NCBI GenBank assembly: GCA_036873135.1
Contig: JAPTYO010000015.1
Coordinates: forward strand, 1,262,839 to 1,326,838
DNA length: 64,000 bases
Direction of reading: 5' to 3'
Origin: Clarkia xantiana subsp. parviflora
Lineage: Eukaryota; Streptophyta; Magnoliopsida; Myrtales; Onagraceae
The notes beneath the pieces were generated by a model. It saw nothing but the letters and a program-made list of their open reading frames with translations, made no database searches and had not been told where the DNA came from. A program made the position numbers and the translations under genes. Positions 1-10,532 of the stretch are shown here, one piece after another (the first letter of the stretch is position 1; every line of letters begins with the position of its first letter).

Positions 1-1990
1 GGGATCTCTTGTTTTCAATTCTCCTAAGGTTTGGAGAATGATCAGCATGGAATCTCCATAAACCTCCAGTTCATGTATCTTGAAATCAATTGCCGCTCGA
101 AACCCGAGAATGCTCGCTTCGTATTCCGCCACGTTGTTGGTGCATGGGAAAGTAATCTTTGCTGCTACAGGAAAATGTTGATCTTTTGGGGATACGAGTA
201 CTGCCCCTACACCACAGCCGGTGGAGTTTGCAGCTTCATCAAAATACATTCTCCACATGCTTCCATTTTCTGTCTCTTCGTCCACGTGAAGTATGTCGCT
301 ATCCGGAAGCTCGTGACTTGCTTGATGATCGTCATCAATGGGAAACTCATCTAGATGATCTGCAACAGCCTGCCCTTTTATAGAAGTACGAGGAATGAAT
401 TGTATGTCGTACTCAGCAAGCTGGACCTGCCGTTTGCCGACATTCTTCATTAACGCCGGCTTTTCTAGTATGTACTTCAAGGGATTCAGCTTAGAAATGA
501 GGTGTATGGTGTAATACAGCGTATACTGTTGGAGTCGCTGCATCACCCATACCAATGCGCAACTCGTCCTTTCAACTTTCGTGTACTTGGCCTCTCCTTC
601 AGTGAACTTCTTGCTGAGGTAATAAATGGCGTGCTCTGTCTAGCCATGTTCATCTAGTTGCCCCATCATGTATCCCAATCAGCCTTTTCGAACCGCCAGA
701 TACAAAATAAAGGGCCGACACGGAGTGGGTGGGACCAGGACTGGTGAATTGACGAGATATTCTTTGATTGAATTGAAGGCATGCTGACTCTCTTCATCCC
801 ATTCAATCAATGCATTTTTCCGCAGGAGGCGGAACAAAGGCTGACACTTGTTCATCATATTGGCGATGAACCTCGCAATGTAATTCAAACGTCCGAGCAA
901 GCTTCTGACTTCCTTGACGGTAGACGGTGCTAGAATGTCTAGTATCGCCTTGACCTTGTCAGGATCCACTTCTATACCCTTCTTGCTGACTATAAAGCCC
1001 GGCAACTTACCAGATGTTACCCCGAATGTGCAATTTGCTGGATTTAGCCTGAGTTTAAACTTCTTGATCCGTTCAAAGAGCATCTGCAAGTTGACAAGGT
1101 GGTCCTCATTTTCGCGGATTTTGCGATCATATCATCGACGTACACTTCTATCTGCTTATGCATCATGTCATGGAACAATGTCACCATTGCTCTCTGGTAA
1201 GTTGCCCCCGCATTCTTGAGTCCGAAAGGCATGACCTTGTAGCAAAACGTGCCCCACATCGTGATGAAAGTGGTTTTTGACTTGTCCTCTTCCGCCATCT
1301 TGATCTGATTGTATTCAGAAAACCCATCCATGAATGAGAACATGTTGTGTCGTGCCGTGCTATCGACTAACATGTCAATATGAGGGAGTGGAAAGTTGTC
1401 CTTCGGACTAGCCTTGTTGAGATCTCGCTAAACAACATAGACTCGAACACGACCATCCTTCTTCGGTACAGGGACAATATTGGCAACCCACTCAGAGTAG
1501 TTGCACACCTCATGGAATCCTGCGTTAATCTGCTTGATGATTTCTTCCTTGATCTTGAGTAGTAACTCCGGACTTTGTCGCCTTAAATGTTGTCTTTTGG
1601 GCTTGAACTTCTCAGTATCTATGGGCAAAGTATGTTGCACAATTGATGTATCTAAACCTGGCATTTCGGAATATGACCAGGCAAAGATCTTCTTGTACTC
1701 GTCTAGTAGCTCGATCATCTGGGCTTTCTGAGAGGGATCAAGAGTTGCCCAAATTTTGAGCCCTCGGGGTTCTTCTTTTGTACCGATGTTAACTATCTCG
1801 ATAGTTTCGGCAGTTGATGGCTTCCTCTCCTCGAATCTCTCGAGGCTTTCTCTTATTTCGATCGGAACATGGTCATCACTATATTCCTCTGATTGAATCA
1901 CATCGTCATGGTGAAATGAATGGCACATAAGTTTGTTTTTCTTTTTTTTAAATGATGATGCATGCTTTAAAAGTAAAGTTTCCACTAATA
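1..1990 (-). pseudogene. Tat/Ogre pol remnant: RT and RNase H, broken
   Basis: Three overlapping frames carry one broken pol. Codons around 1428-1935 give the region upstream of RT (KKIFAWSYSEMPGLD, then EWVANIVPVPKKDGR). 1044-1373 gives the RT core with catalytic YVDD (YVDDMIAKS). 679-1089 gives the thumb and start of RNase H (FERIKKFKLRLNPANCTFGV, RSLLGRLNYIARFI). Positions 1 to about 650 read, in broken frames, as the second plant-type RNase H (NNVAEYEASILGF). The frame changes near 1430 and 1080 and stops occur after about 680, so no product can be made. Integrase would lie beyond the left edge. Confidence 0.85.
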
Positions 1991-1999
1991 TCCATGTCA

Positions 2000-2530
2000 C
2001 ATTTACAATTACAAAACTATAACATGATGATTACATATGGACCCATATCCTATACACTATAAAATCTAGGGGTCGAGAATGATAAAGCGAAACAAAAAAA
2101 TCATGCATGCATATTAGCCGTATTGAAGCTTCAGGTAGTGTGTGTTTTGCTTTGCTCTATGGTTGGTTCCACTGATAGGTTCCCGGCAAGGTGGTTTCCT
2201 CACCCATCATAGGGATCACAGGACCTACACAAGCGAGTAGAGTTTTTCCGAGCCGTACCGGCGGCCCAGCCGCTCCGGTCGTACCGTACTAAACATCCGG
2301 GGTTCCTAGTCGCCCTGGGTTTTAGGCGTTTGGTCCTTATTCTAAAGTGATGTGTGTGCGAGTTTATACAGTTATATAATACAACAAAGAAAAATAGTCA
2401 GTTTAAAAAATATATTTACACCTGAAATCACCCAGAAATAACCAAATTAGAATGAAAAAGTTAAATATATATAAAAAAAACTAAAACATGGCAAACAAGC
2501 AAATATATAAGAGCCCGAACCCTCATGTCA
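2000..2530 (-). other. Leader of the Ogre-like element, no gene seen
   Basis: A/T-rich sequence between the primer-binding site and the RT coding block. No gag-like or protease-like frame was seen on either strand. Ogre elements have an intron just upstream of RT, and part of this could be such sequence, but I see no clear splice pair. Confidence 0.4.
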
Positions 2531-2552
2531 TTCCCCAGTAGAGTCGCCAAAT
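2531..2552 (-). promoter_or_regulatory. Primer-binding site of the Ogre-like element
   Basis: Directly inside the LTR edge, read on the minus strand, is ATTTGGCGACTCTACTGGGG. TGGCGACTC... sites next to the LTR are typical minus-strand priming sites in Ogre-type elements. The tRNA was not identified. Confidence 0.65.
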
Positions 2553-4010
2553 TGTCAGACCCTAAAAATCCGACCTAAGGCGAATTACGTTTTGAAAACG
2601 TCCAATTTGAAAAGAGTCGCCACTAGTTAATTATTAGGCTAACTAGAATCCTAAATTACCTGAGCGAATAACGAATTAAACACTCAGGTATTAAATCAGT
2701 CTACGATCAGAAATTCAAGTTCGGAGGTCCTATTACGAATTAAAAATATGAATTTTTAATTACGCCCTTTCGGTACTCAATTCACTTAATTTGCCAATTT
2801 TAAGATTTAATCATGCATCACGACTAATTAATCTAATGATAAAAATAAAACTAATTTTCATACACGAATTATAATTAATGACAAACTTAAGCCTAAAAAA
2901 AAAAACCTATTATGCATCTAAATCCCTAATTGAGATAAAATATAAATAAAACTAAACATGCTCAAATCATGATATAATCTAATATCTACATGTCATACAT
3001 ATATACACATAAAACATGTTACTTGATTATATTTACATTTTAATTACCCTTCACACATAATATAATAATACTAATAAATAAACAGAATAAAACAAACTAA
3101 TTATTAAATAATATTAATAATAATACTATATATTTAAAAAAAAAAAAATTGATTGAAGTTTACCTTCGACAGAGGGCTGAGGAGCGGACGGCACAGGAAA
3201 GGGGCTGAGGCGGAGGTGATGAAGTTTCACCGCTGGCTGCAGGAAAGGGGCTCCGGCACGGTGAGGCGGACAACGATCAGACGCGGGGAGGTGGCGCAGG
3301 AACTCCGGCGGAACGACGACGTAGTAGCTCCGACCAAGAGCTCTGCCGTGACTCCGGACAGAGGGCGGGGCGACAGACGGGAGTTTTTCTGGTTTTAGCA
3401 CCGTCGTGGTGGCATGGGCAGCTCGGCGTCGGGCCAGGCAGGGTGAGGTCGTGGTGGTCGTCTGGCTGCACGACACCAGGAGCGAGGTCGTCTGGCTGAG
3501 GACACCAGGAGCGGGAAGAGAAAAAAAAAGTATTTTTTTTTAAATAAAGCACAAAATGACAAAATTTGCACGGATCCCAAGAACAGTAGTCTATTATTTT
3601 CTGATGTGTTTTCTGTGTCTTTTACAATGTAACTTAGACCCCTATTTATACTAAAAACCTAGTCTAGTTACAGATAAAATTTAAATAAATAATTGCTAAC
3701 ATATATTATTCTAGAGAATATTCCTAAGGATATTTATCTTTACAGATAATTATTTTTTGAATAAAAAATAATATCTGGAGATAAATATCTTACAGATAAT
3801 TTTCTAAAAATAAAAAAAATAATTATTATATATATATTTTTTAAAAATTCCGAAAATATTAAATATGTTCGAAATAATTTAAAATATATTTTATAATAAT
3901 TTCCCTAATGTGCCCTTGAGCATTTTTGGAGAGTTTGTGGCTTGACGCGTCCGGAATTTGACGTATCATGTGTAACGACGTTACGTCCGGGTCAAAATCG
4001 AGTGTTTACA
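2553..4010 (-). repeat. LTR, 1458 bp, Ogre-like element (5' LTR)
   Basis: On the plus strand it starts TGTCAGACCC and ends GAGTGTTTACA, giving the TG...CA termini of an LTR. The primer site follows the left edge, so this is the 5' LTR of a minus-strand element. It is very A/T-rich at 2600-3140 and 3640-3900, with a GC-rich block at 3160-3500. Proline-rich frames in the GC block look like chance and were not called as genes. Confidence 0.75.
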
Positions 4011-4634
4011 ACACTATTATTGGGGAGGAGTGGGCACCCTTTGCTGTTGGGGAAAAATATGTAAAACATGCAACATGTTTGAAAAAGATGGTTTTATGGA
4101 CCAATATGTTTTAAAATGTACAACATGTTTGAAAAATATGGTTTTATGACCCAAAATGTATTAAAATGTACAACAAGCTTACAAAATATGGTAAAATGAC
4201 GTATCGTCCACTAGTTGTCGCTAGTCTCAGTAAGTGGACACGTGTAGATCACGTGTTTAAAAAACAATAATAATAATATTTATTATTATCTACATCCACC
4301 CACTAATAATAATTGCTATGTATAAATTAATTTCTTTTTTTAATTATTTTTTTCTAAAAATGTGTTCCACACGTGTCCACTTAATGGGACTATTGATAAA
4401 AAGTGGACCGTATGTCATTTTAACATCTTTTGTAAGCTTGTTGTACATTTTAATACATATTGATCCATAAAACCATCTTTTTCAAACATGTTGTACATTT
4501 TAAAACATATTTGTCCATAAAACTATCTTTTTCAAACATGTTGGATGTTTTACATACTTTTCCCTTGCTTTTGGGAAGCCCCGGTTTGCCAAGGAGGCAA
4601 GCTTGATTACTCCCGAGGTGGAAGAAGTACGTGT
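4011..4634 (+). pseudogene. Fragment of a Tat antisense-gene exon, split by a MITE
   Basis: 4011-4049 plus 4574-4634 align base for base, with few changes, to 34437-34530, an exon of element E's antisense gene (peptide motifs GEEWAPFAVGE, RFAKEA, LITPEV). The left side is cut by the Ogre-like LTR and the right side ends abruptly at copia gag sequence at about 4635, which marks an old deletion or recombination joint. It implies that another E/F-type element once lay here. Confidence 0.75.
4050..4564. mobile_element. Mutator-like MITE, 515 bp, with 9-bp TSD
   Basis: The left end GGGAAAAATATGTAAAACAT and the reverse complement of the right end GGGAAAAGTATGTAAAACAT match at 19 of 20 positions, and the inverted repeat continues for well over 100 bp of AACATGTTTGAAAAAGATGG-type repeats. 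It is flanked by TTGCTGTTG (4041-4049) and TTGCTTTTG (4565-4573), a 9-bp duplication with one mismatch. The intact form of this target is at about 34457. Long TIRs plus a 9-bp TSD indicate a non-autonomous Mutator-type element. There is no transposase frame inside. Confidence 0.85.
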
Positions 4635-5213
4635 GTTTACACAACGGCCTATAAGCAACAGTTAAGCATCTCTTTAGACTCATACAAGATGAATCCAAAG
4701 CATACGATGCAGGAGAACATTAGACAAATTTCTAACATGCTTGCTGAACTCAAGGAAGCAGGAGAGATCCCGTCTGAGGAACAGAAGGTCCAATGCATCA
4801 TCCGCTCTTTACCGGACTCTTGGAACAGTATGAAAATGCACCTTACCCATCCAACCCATCTCGATACTCTCGAGAAGGTGAGAGCTCATCTCGAGCTGGA
4901 AGAGGATCGACTCAAGGCTGAAAAGCCTAGAGCTGAGTTGCACGTGGTGTCATCCTCCCCAGCTATGCAAAAGGGTAAGCGCAAGAGAAAGGGGATAGAC
5001 CTTCAGAAGAAAGCTAACAAACAGTTTGTTCCAAAAACCCACATAAAAGGTTAAAACCTAAGCAAATTGGTTGTAAGAACAGGCAGAAAAAGCGCGCACG
5101 ACGAGAGGAATCTCGTACGTGCTTCAGGTGTTGTGTGAAAGGCTACCTGGCTGTTGCCTGTACTAGTCCTTCTAAGGTACGTTCAGAGAAAAAATGACAA
5201 GAGTCATATATTC
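4635..5213 (+). pseudogene. copia gag (UBN2-type) pseudogene
   Basis: The frame reads MLAELKEAGEIPSEEQKVQC, then IRSLPDSWNSMKMHL and HLELEEDRL, which is the conserved core of plant copia gag (gag-polypeptide of LTR copia-type). It ends at a stop at 5052-5054. A shift of frame then continues a Lys/Arg-rich stretch and CFRCCVKGYLAVAC (about 5118-5160), a CCHC zinc knuckle whose His position has become Tyr. The upstream start is missing. The longer open frame from 4545 is a chance fusion through the MITE end. Confidence 0.8.
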
Positions 5214-6389
5214 TCATAGAATTCCAAATTCTCGAGAGTGATTCGAATCCCTCATTTTGAATGACCGAGAAGAGGAATGAACGTAAAATTGGAGATAGAA
5301 CCCCAAATAAATAAGGACTTGATATTAAAACCATCCTTAGATGCTTGACCTTTTTTTCATTTAGTAATGAATACTATTGAACTAAAAAGGATTCCTCGTG
5401 AAATAATCTAGAACCTTTATTCTTGGCATGTAGTGAATGCTTGGATTGATTATAAATATTTTCACCTAGAGCCGCTTGATCTTATGGTTATAGTCCATTG
5501 CATTCCTAATTTGTGCGCAATATTTTAAAATCCTTATTTGTTAGTACTCCATTATGGAATTAAAATTGTACTGATGAACATGTACGAAACCGAATAAAAC
5601 TGAATTTTCAAAATCGAAACGATTTCACCGAGGATTATACTTGGTAATTTACGTGCGTAGCATGATTGTTCCTCGAGAGACGGAACACATCGATTCAAGG
5701 AAAAATCGATTTCACCATGGGTTATACCTGGTGAGGCACGCACGTAGCGCTAGTGCTCCTCGAAAGACGGAACACATCGATTCGAAGTACAAAATTCAAT
5801 ATGAAATATATTCTTGATTTAATGCTTAGAGTGGACTTTTCTTTGCTCGGATACCCCTTCGAGAGTTATTACTCATACAAAGTTCTCATAAAGAATCAAA
5901 ACGAGCATAATGTGAAAACCTAACGCACAATACCCGATGGATTAAACCTTGGGATATGAGCGAGCAATGAAAAGGAACGTCTGATAAATGACGTCTCCCA
6001 CTATATGCCTATCACGACAAAGGATCGGCGGAGCATTAAAACAAAACACACTTCATAAATAAGGTCAGTACCATGATATCATAAGTTTAACTCATAAAAT
6101 CCCTTTCAAAGGTGAGTTATGGTCAACTGCAAATCATGTGGTGAACCTAGTTAATGAACATATCGGTTATACGACACCATGTGAGCTATTGGTAATGATA
6201 GAATCTTACAAGAATTGCTACATTCATGTTGAAAATTATATACACCTAGTACCGAATAAAATACTGAAAAGTATCTATGTGTATACATATGTGTAATAGC
6301 TTGGGAGCGTGGTGACGTGGTCGAACATGAGACGTTACAATACATGAGGTTGAAATTCCATTGCTTTACAACTATCAACGAAGGAAGTC
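5214..6389. other. Decayed copia internal sequence with a diverged direct repeat
   Basis: No coding sequence is recognised; by position this should have held protease and integrase. Two diverged copies of a roughly 90-bp segment occur at about 5611-5790, each with GATTTCACC, GGTTATAC-like and GACGGAACACATCGATTC motifs. Confidence 0.4.
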
Positions 6390-7375
6390 TTGATTGAAAT
6401 GGAATATAATGATAATCAGGTCCCACTCGCTTCCAGTGGGAGATTTGAGATAGCCACACAGATCACTGTTGTTGCAGGTACGAATCAAGTCGGACCTGAT
6501 AATCTAGTTGCTGAGGGTTTCCTTACTCCTGGCGACAAACATATAGTTTGTAAACTCCAAAGATCTATTTACAGTCTTAAACAATCTTCCCAGCTATGGT
6601 ACCGCAGATTCCACGAGGAATCCATGCGTGTACACGAAGACTTTTGAGTCTAAATACGTCATCTTGACATTATAAGTTGATGACATATTCATTTCCGCGA
6701 ATGACGTGAGTTACATGAATGAATCAAAGTCCTGGGTAGCATTTGTATTAGAGATGAAAGACATGGGAGAAGCCACGTACATCCTAGGCATTAAGATTTC
6801 TAGGAATCAGGCTGCTCGTAAGAAATTTCTATCTCAAGAATCCTATATCAACAAATTGTTGAAAATATTCAGACTACAGGATGGCATGTCAATGGATACG
6901 CCAATTCACGGATGGTTGTAAGATTCAGTGACGCCGACCATGGTGGCGATCTGTATGATCGTAAGTCCACCTCAGGGGGAGTATTCTTCCTTGCTAATGC
7001 CGCCATTTCATGGATGAGCAAGAAGCAAACATGTTTCGCGCTGTCTACGATGGAATCCGAATTTTTTCCCCTCTCTAAGAACGCACAAGAAGCAGTCTGT
7101 CTCAATAGGCTCTTAACTGCATTGCTTGGGGACAGGAACGGGAGTAAACCTGTAAAGGTATATACTCTGACAGTCAAGCAGAAATTGCAGCAGTTAAGAA
7201 CCCTAAGTACCATAGCAGGACGAAATACATTGATATAAAATATAATTATGCTAAGAATATGATTGAGGACAAAGTTATCACATTAGAATACTTGTCTACT
7301 GAAAGTATGATGGAGGATCCATTGACTAAACCATTACGCAGAGATGTTTTTCGAAAAGCAGGTTAAAATTCTGGG
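6390..7375 (+). pseudogene. copia RT and RNase H pseudogene
   Basis: 6530-6640 reads VCKLQRSIYSLKQSSQLWYR, the copia RT core. A frameshift and stop precede YVDDIFISAND (about 6670-6705), the catalytic YVDD. 6706-6921 gives EMKDMGEATYILGIKISR. 6912-7238 gives copia RNase H (FSDADHGGDLYDRKSTSGG, then STMESEF). Another shifted frame gives the C-terminal HSRTKYIDIKY and LTKPLRRDVF up to about 7370. Several frame changes make it non-functional. Confidence 0.9.
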
Positions 7376-8432
7376 ACTGCGTAGGGTTTAAGTAGATTGT
7401 ATCGTGATGACAATTTTTGAAACTTTAAAGAATTGCAATTTGAGTTTATGATTATTACGAAGTCATAATGATTGAAACTTCATCGGATTTTTACAATCTA
7501 TAAACTACTCGTAGGAGGGACAACCTCCAAAGTAAAATAATGTCGAATGTGGACCAAGCCTTGTCACACAGGGTCGGTCGTCTTGACGGTGAAGAGGATT
7601 CTCCATCCAGTCAAGATTGGCTAAGACCATGGTGGCAAGCAAAGTTAAGCAAAACGATCACTTGGTTTTCGGAGTAACACGAAGTGATCTACGTTTGCCA
7701 ATAGCCGTTACGAACTACGTTCGTGATAAAACAAATTCTAGTCCAGATGACAAGTCTGCGATAGCATATGACATTTCCCACAGCCTGACTAAACTCAGGT
7801 TATACTATCGACACGTTCTTTATACTACGCGTGCCATGTTTGACCACCGGGTTATTCTCGGTTGTGCTAGATAGAATCCACGAGATTCGGATGGGCACAA
7901 ACTTCTTCACCTAGAGCGTGTGACTGATCTCGGATGCTATATAAAGGAGCATCCAAAGTATCCTTACGGACTCTGAACTCATACCTAAGGTCAGGCTCAA
8001 TGTTCGCTTCCCTGCGTACATACTTAGTGCTGGACAAAAAAACTAGGTGACCACGGCTTTGGAAACCGGCTGGGTTTGACTAAGGTTATGAGCGATGGGG
8101 ATGGTCAAGTACACCTGAAATTATCCGACTCTAAATTCACTAGGTGGCCACTAACCTGACATTAGTTGAAAGGTTGTGAATACTTGTACGGATGCCCTGA
8201 GGAAGTGTTCCTATATGGAAACTGAGCAATTGGAGAATTACAGTTTACCTAGTATACAACGCGGTACTTTTGATTTTAACAGGTTGATTAGACATGGAGA
8301 ATCAACGTTCCTCGAGCGCTACAACACTCCTAACATATGAGTAGCACGATGCCCGTCGTGTCCGTCGGTCGCATGGGAAACCTCGTATAAACTATTCGAA
8401 GCAAGGATTGGATCGAAGACCAAATTCTTATG
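7376..8432. other. copia 3' untranslated region
   Basis: Between the end of RNase H and the first LTR. It contains an 85-codon frame (7617-7874) with no recognisable domain, which I regard as chance. A purine-rich tract near 8400-8420 may be the polypurine tract. Confidence 0.4.
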
Positions 8433-9074
8433 TGTTGGATAACAACATATTAATAGGCACTCTCCCATTCATGCGAGTGGGAGCCGTTAGCATTTGGACT
8501 ATGGGCCGCCGTAATTGGGAGCCCATTAATTAATAGACATTGACCTAAGTAATTAGGGTTTGGGTAACATTACAGATTTTGGGCTAAGCCTAAGTCCCAT
8601 GTGACATGGGAGGCCCAAAATTAGGCCTCCCTTCTACATGGGTTTCGCCGACCTAGAGTAAGGAGGTGGGATTTTTAATCCCACCTACACTCTTATAAAT
8701 AGGGACATAAGGTGGTGTTTTCTAGTGCTAATCCATAGCTCTCAAGTTGTGAGATTAAGAGAAAACCCTCCTTCCTTTTAAAGAGTAAGCCCGGCTGAAA
8801 TACACACCAAGGAGGTGCCAAATTGAGTCGAGCAATTTACTCCGATTAGATCCATCCAAGAAAGAATCGATTGAGGCTTTGTTGTGTGGCATAATCTACA
8901 TAGGGCTTCTCTGGAATCTCTACGAGGAACCGTCCAGCGTATCGAGAACTCCCCCTCAAAGGTCCTGGGCTAGAGGAAATATTATAAGTATGTGCACATC
9001 CTTCCGCTGCGTATTAGTTACCATGCACGTATCTAGGGTTTCGTTTCTTTAGTATTAACCCCCTAAATCTTACA
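8433..9074 (+). repeat. copia LTR, first of two tandem copies
   Basis: Starts TGTTGGATAACAACATATTA and ends AATCTTACA. A TATA box (TATAAATAGGGAC, from 8694) follows GGAGGTGGGATT. The next copy starts immediately with no internal sequence between. Confidence 0.75.
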
Positions 9075-9660
9075 GGAGCTGTTAGCATTTGGACTACGGG
9101 TCGCCGCAGTTGGGAGCCCATTAATTAAGTCCATTTTCCTAAGAAATTAGGATGGGTCATATTAGGGATTTTGGGCTAGGCCTAAAATCCCAATTGACAT
9201 GGGAGGCCCAAATTGGGCCTCCCCACATGGCCGGCCGACCTAATGTATTAAGGAGGTGGGATTTATCCCACCTCCTCCTCTATAAATAGGGACCTAGGGA
9301 GGATTTTAATAGTGCTATTCTCCTCTCCCAAGTCGTGAGTTTAAAGTAAAATCCTCCTCCCTAAAGGGTTCGGCCGAACCAAGCACCACACAAAGGAGGT
9401 TCCATATTGCGTTGAGCAATTTACTTCGAGTAGATCCATCCCACGTAAATAAACAGAGGGTTTGCTGTGAGACATAATCCGCGTAGGGCTTCTCTAACAG
9501 GAGCCTCTACAAGGAACCATCCGGCGGATCGAGAACTCCCCTCAAACGTCCTGGGCTAAAGGGAACATTATAGGTATGTGCACCTTCTTTAGCTGCGTGT
9601 TAGTTACTATGCACGTATCTAGGGTTTTTTTTCCGTAGTATTAATTTCCTATATGCTACA
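9075..9660 (+). repeat. copia LTR, second copy, lacking its first 47 bp
   Basis: Collinear with 8480-9074 from GGAGCTGTTAGCATTTGGAC to the terminal CTACA. The TATA box is at 9281-9288. The copies differ at many positions, including small indels, so they are not a recent duplication. Confidence 0.75.
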
Positions 9661-9718
9661 ACCTCCAACGGCGGTGGTGGCGTCTCTAAAAACGGTCCCT
9701 TTACCGGCGATTTGCGGG
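9661..9718. other. Short target flank left of element A
   Basis: 58 bp between the copia LTR and element A, ending in the TSD GCGGG (9714-9718). With 21594 onward it formed the pre-insertion site, so it probably belongs to the LTR of element E. Confidence 0.5.
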
Positions 9719-10478
9719 TGATGGGTTCCGATGTAATCGTTAGCCCCGTTAACAGCCAATGGACGGCGAGTAGGTCCAGTAGGCCTCGTGAAAGGCCCGG
9801 AAGGCCCAGAGGCCCAATACGAAGGGTCCCGACTTTAGCGGTCCCGATGTATGAGCTGAATGCTCCCGACAAGAAGCCTCTGAGTAGGCCCCGATATGCC
9901 TTAGTAAAGGCCCCGATAATAAAAGCCCCGCAGAGGCTGGACCTGTCTCGTGAGACAAAGGGTCCTGGGTGGTGATCTAGAATGAGATAACTCTGGAGTC
10001 CCCGACAGGAGTCGAGACTTGTGATCAGAGGATAAAGACCGAGAAACCCGCCTACTAGATAGAGTAGTGGGAGACGGTTAAAGATACAGATAAGTCCCCC
10101 GAGATACGCAGGGCGTGCCCGAGATACGCGGAAGTATGGGTAAGATACGCGGAGCATGGGGCGAGATATACGGAATCCCGACCGAGATATGCGGAATCGT
10201 GGCGAGATACACGGAATCATGGGCAAAACGGCCAATCATGGTCACAGGTAACTGAGTGACTTCCCTTCCTATATAAAGAAGGAAGTTACTCAGAAAACAC
10301 AAGCTATCTAATACGCACTTAGATTACTGCTGCCACCCCATTGATCGTATACTCATTTAAGCATCGGAGAGGGATTCTGGGTCACCACCCAGGTCATCCC
10401 CTTTTGCAGGATTACGCGGAGCCCAGGAGTCCAAGCTTTCCGTCAAGGACGTAACGGAGCTTCGCCCGTGATCCAACA
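9719..10478 (+). repeat. 5' LTR of element A (760 bp)
   Basis: TGATGGGTTCCGATG...GTGATCCAACA. TATA box TATATAAAG at 10270-10278. At 10095-10230 lie about seven degenerate copies of GAGATACGCGGA-type units, a small minisatellite upstream of the TATA box. The matching copy is 20817-21588. Confidence 0.95.
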
Positions 10479-10497
10479 TTGGCGCCGTCACTGGGAA
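10479..10497 (+). promoter_or_regulatory. Primer-binding site of element A
   Basis: TTGGCGCCGTCACTGGGAA directly follows the LTR CA terminus. TGGCGCCGTC is shared with elements B, H and (with a change) C and I. Confidence 0.85.
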
Positions 10498-10532
10498 ACT
10501 AACAAAAAGCCAAAATAGTTTCTACCAGATCA

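Larger units (their letters stand above)
1..4010 (-). mobile_element. Ogre-like Tat Ty3/gypsy element, 5' part, truncated by window edge
   Basis: Reading right to left on the minus strand: LTR (2553-4010), primer-binding-type site, about 530 bp of leader, then RT and RNase H coding sequence running off the window. No gag or protease lies between the LTR and the RT region, so that part is deleted or was never there. The RT block (NQIKMAEEDKSKTTF, GTFCYKVMPFGLKNAGA, YVDDMIAKS) resembles Ogre/Tat elements more than the other gypsy elements here. The LTR outer edge is followed by ACACT (4011-4015), the likely target duplication; its partner would be left of the window. The element sits in a fragment of another element's antisense gene. 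Confidence 0.8.
4635..9660 (+). mobile_element. Degraded Ty1/copia element with tandem 3' LTRs
   Basis: In order: gag with a zinc-knuckle trace (4635-5213), about 1.2 kb without recognisable coding, RT and RNase H (6390-7375), 3' untranslated sequence, and two head-to-tail LTRs (8433-9074 and 9075-9660). The 5' LTR, protease and integrase were not found. The left end starts inside gag, so the element is truncated. Domain order with RNase H last is that of copia, not gypsy. Confidence 0.85.

Noticed and set aside
3126..3580. Proline/arginine-rich frames in the large LTR
   Set aside because: GC-rich block with overlapping frames on both strands and no homology that I recognise.
4545..5054. 169-codon frame as a single gene
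   Set aside because: It begins in the MITE end, crosses an out-of-frame exon scrap and only then enters copia gag; a chance fusion.
7617..7874. 85-codon frame in the copia 3' region
   Set aside because: No domain or homology seen; short, isolated, in untranslated sequence.
9600..10235. 211-codon minus-strand frame in the A 5' LTR (and its match at 20788-21375)
   Set aside because: Lies wholly in LTR sequence and reads repeated GATACGCGG-type units; no recognised domain. Shared by both LTRs only because they are copies.
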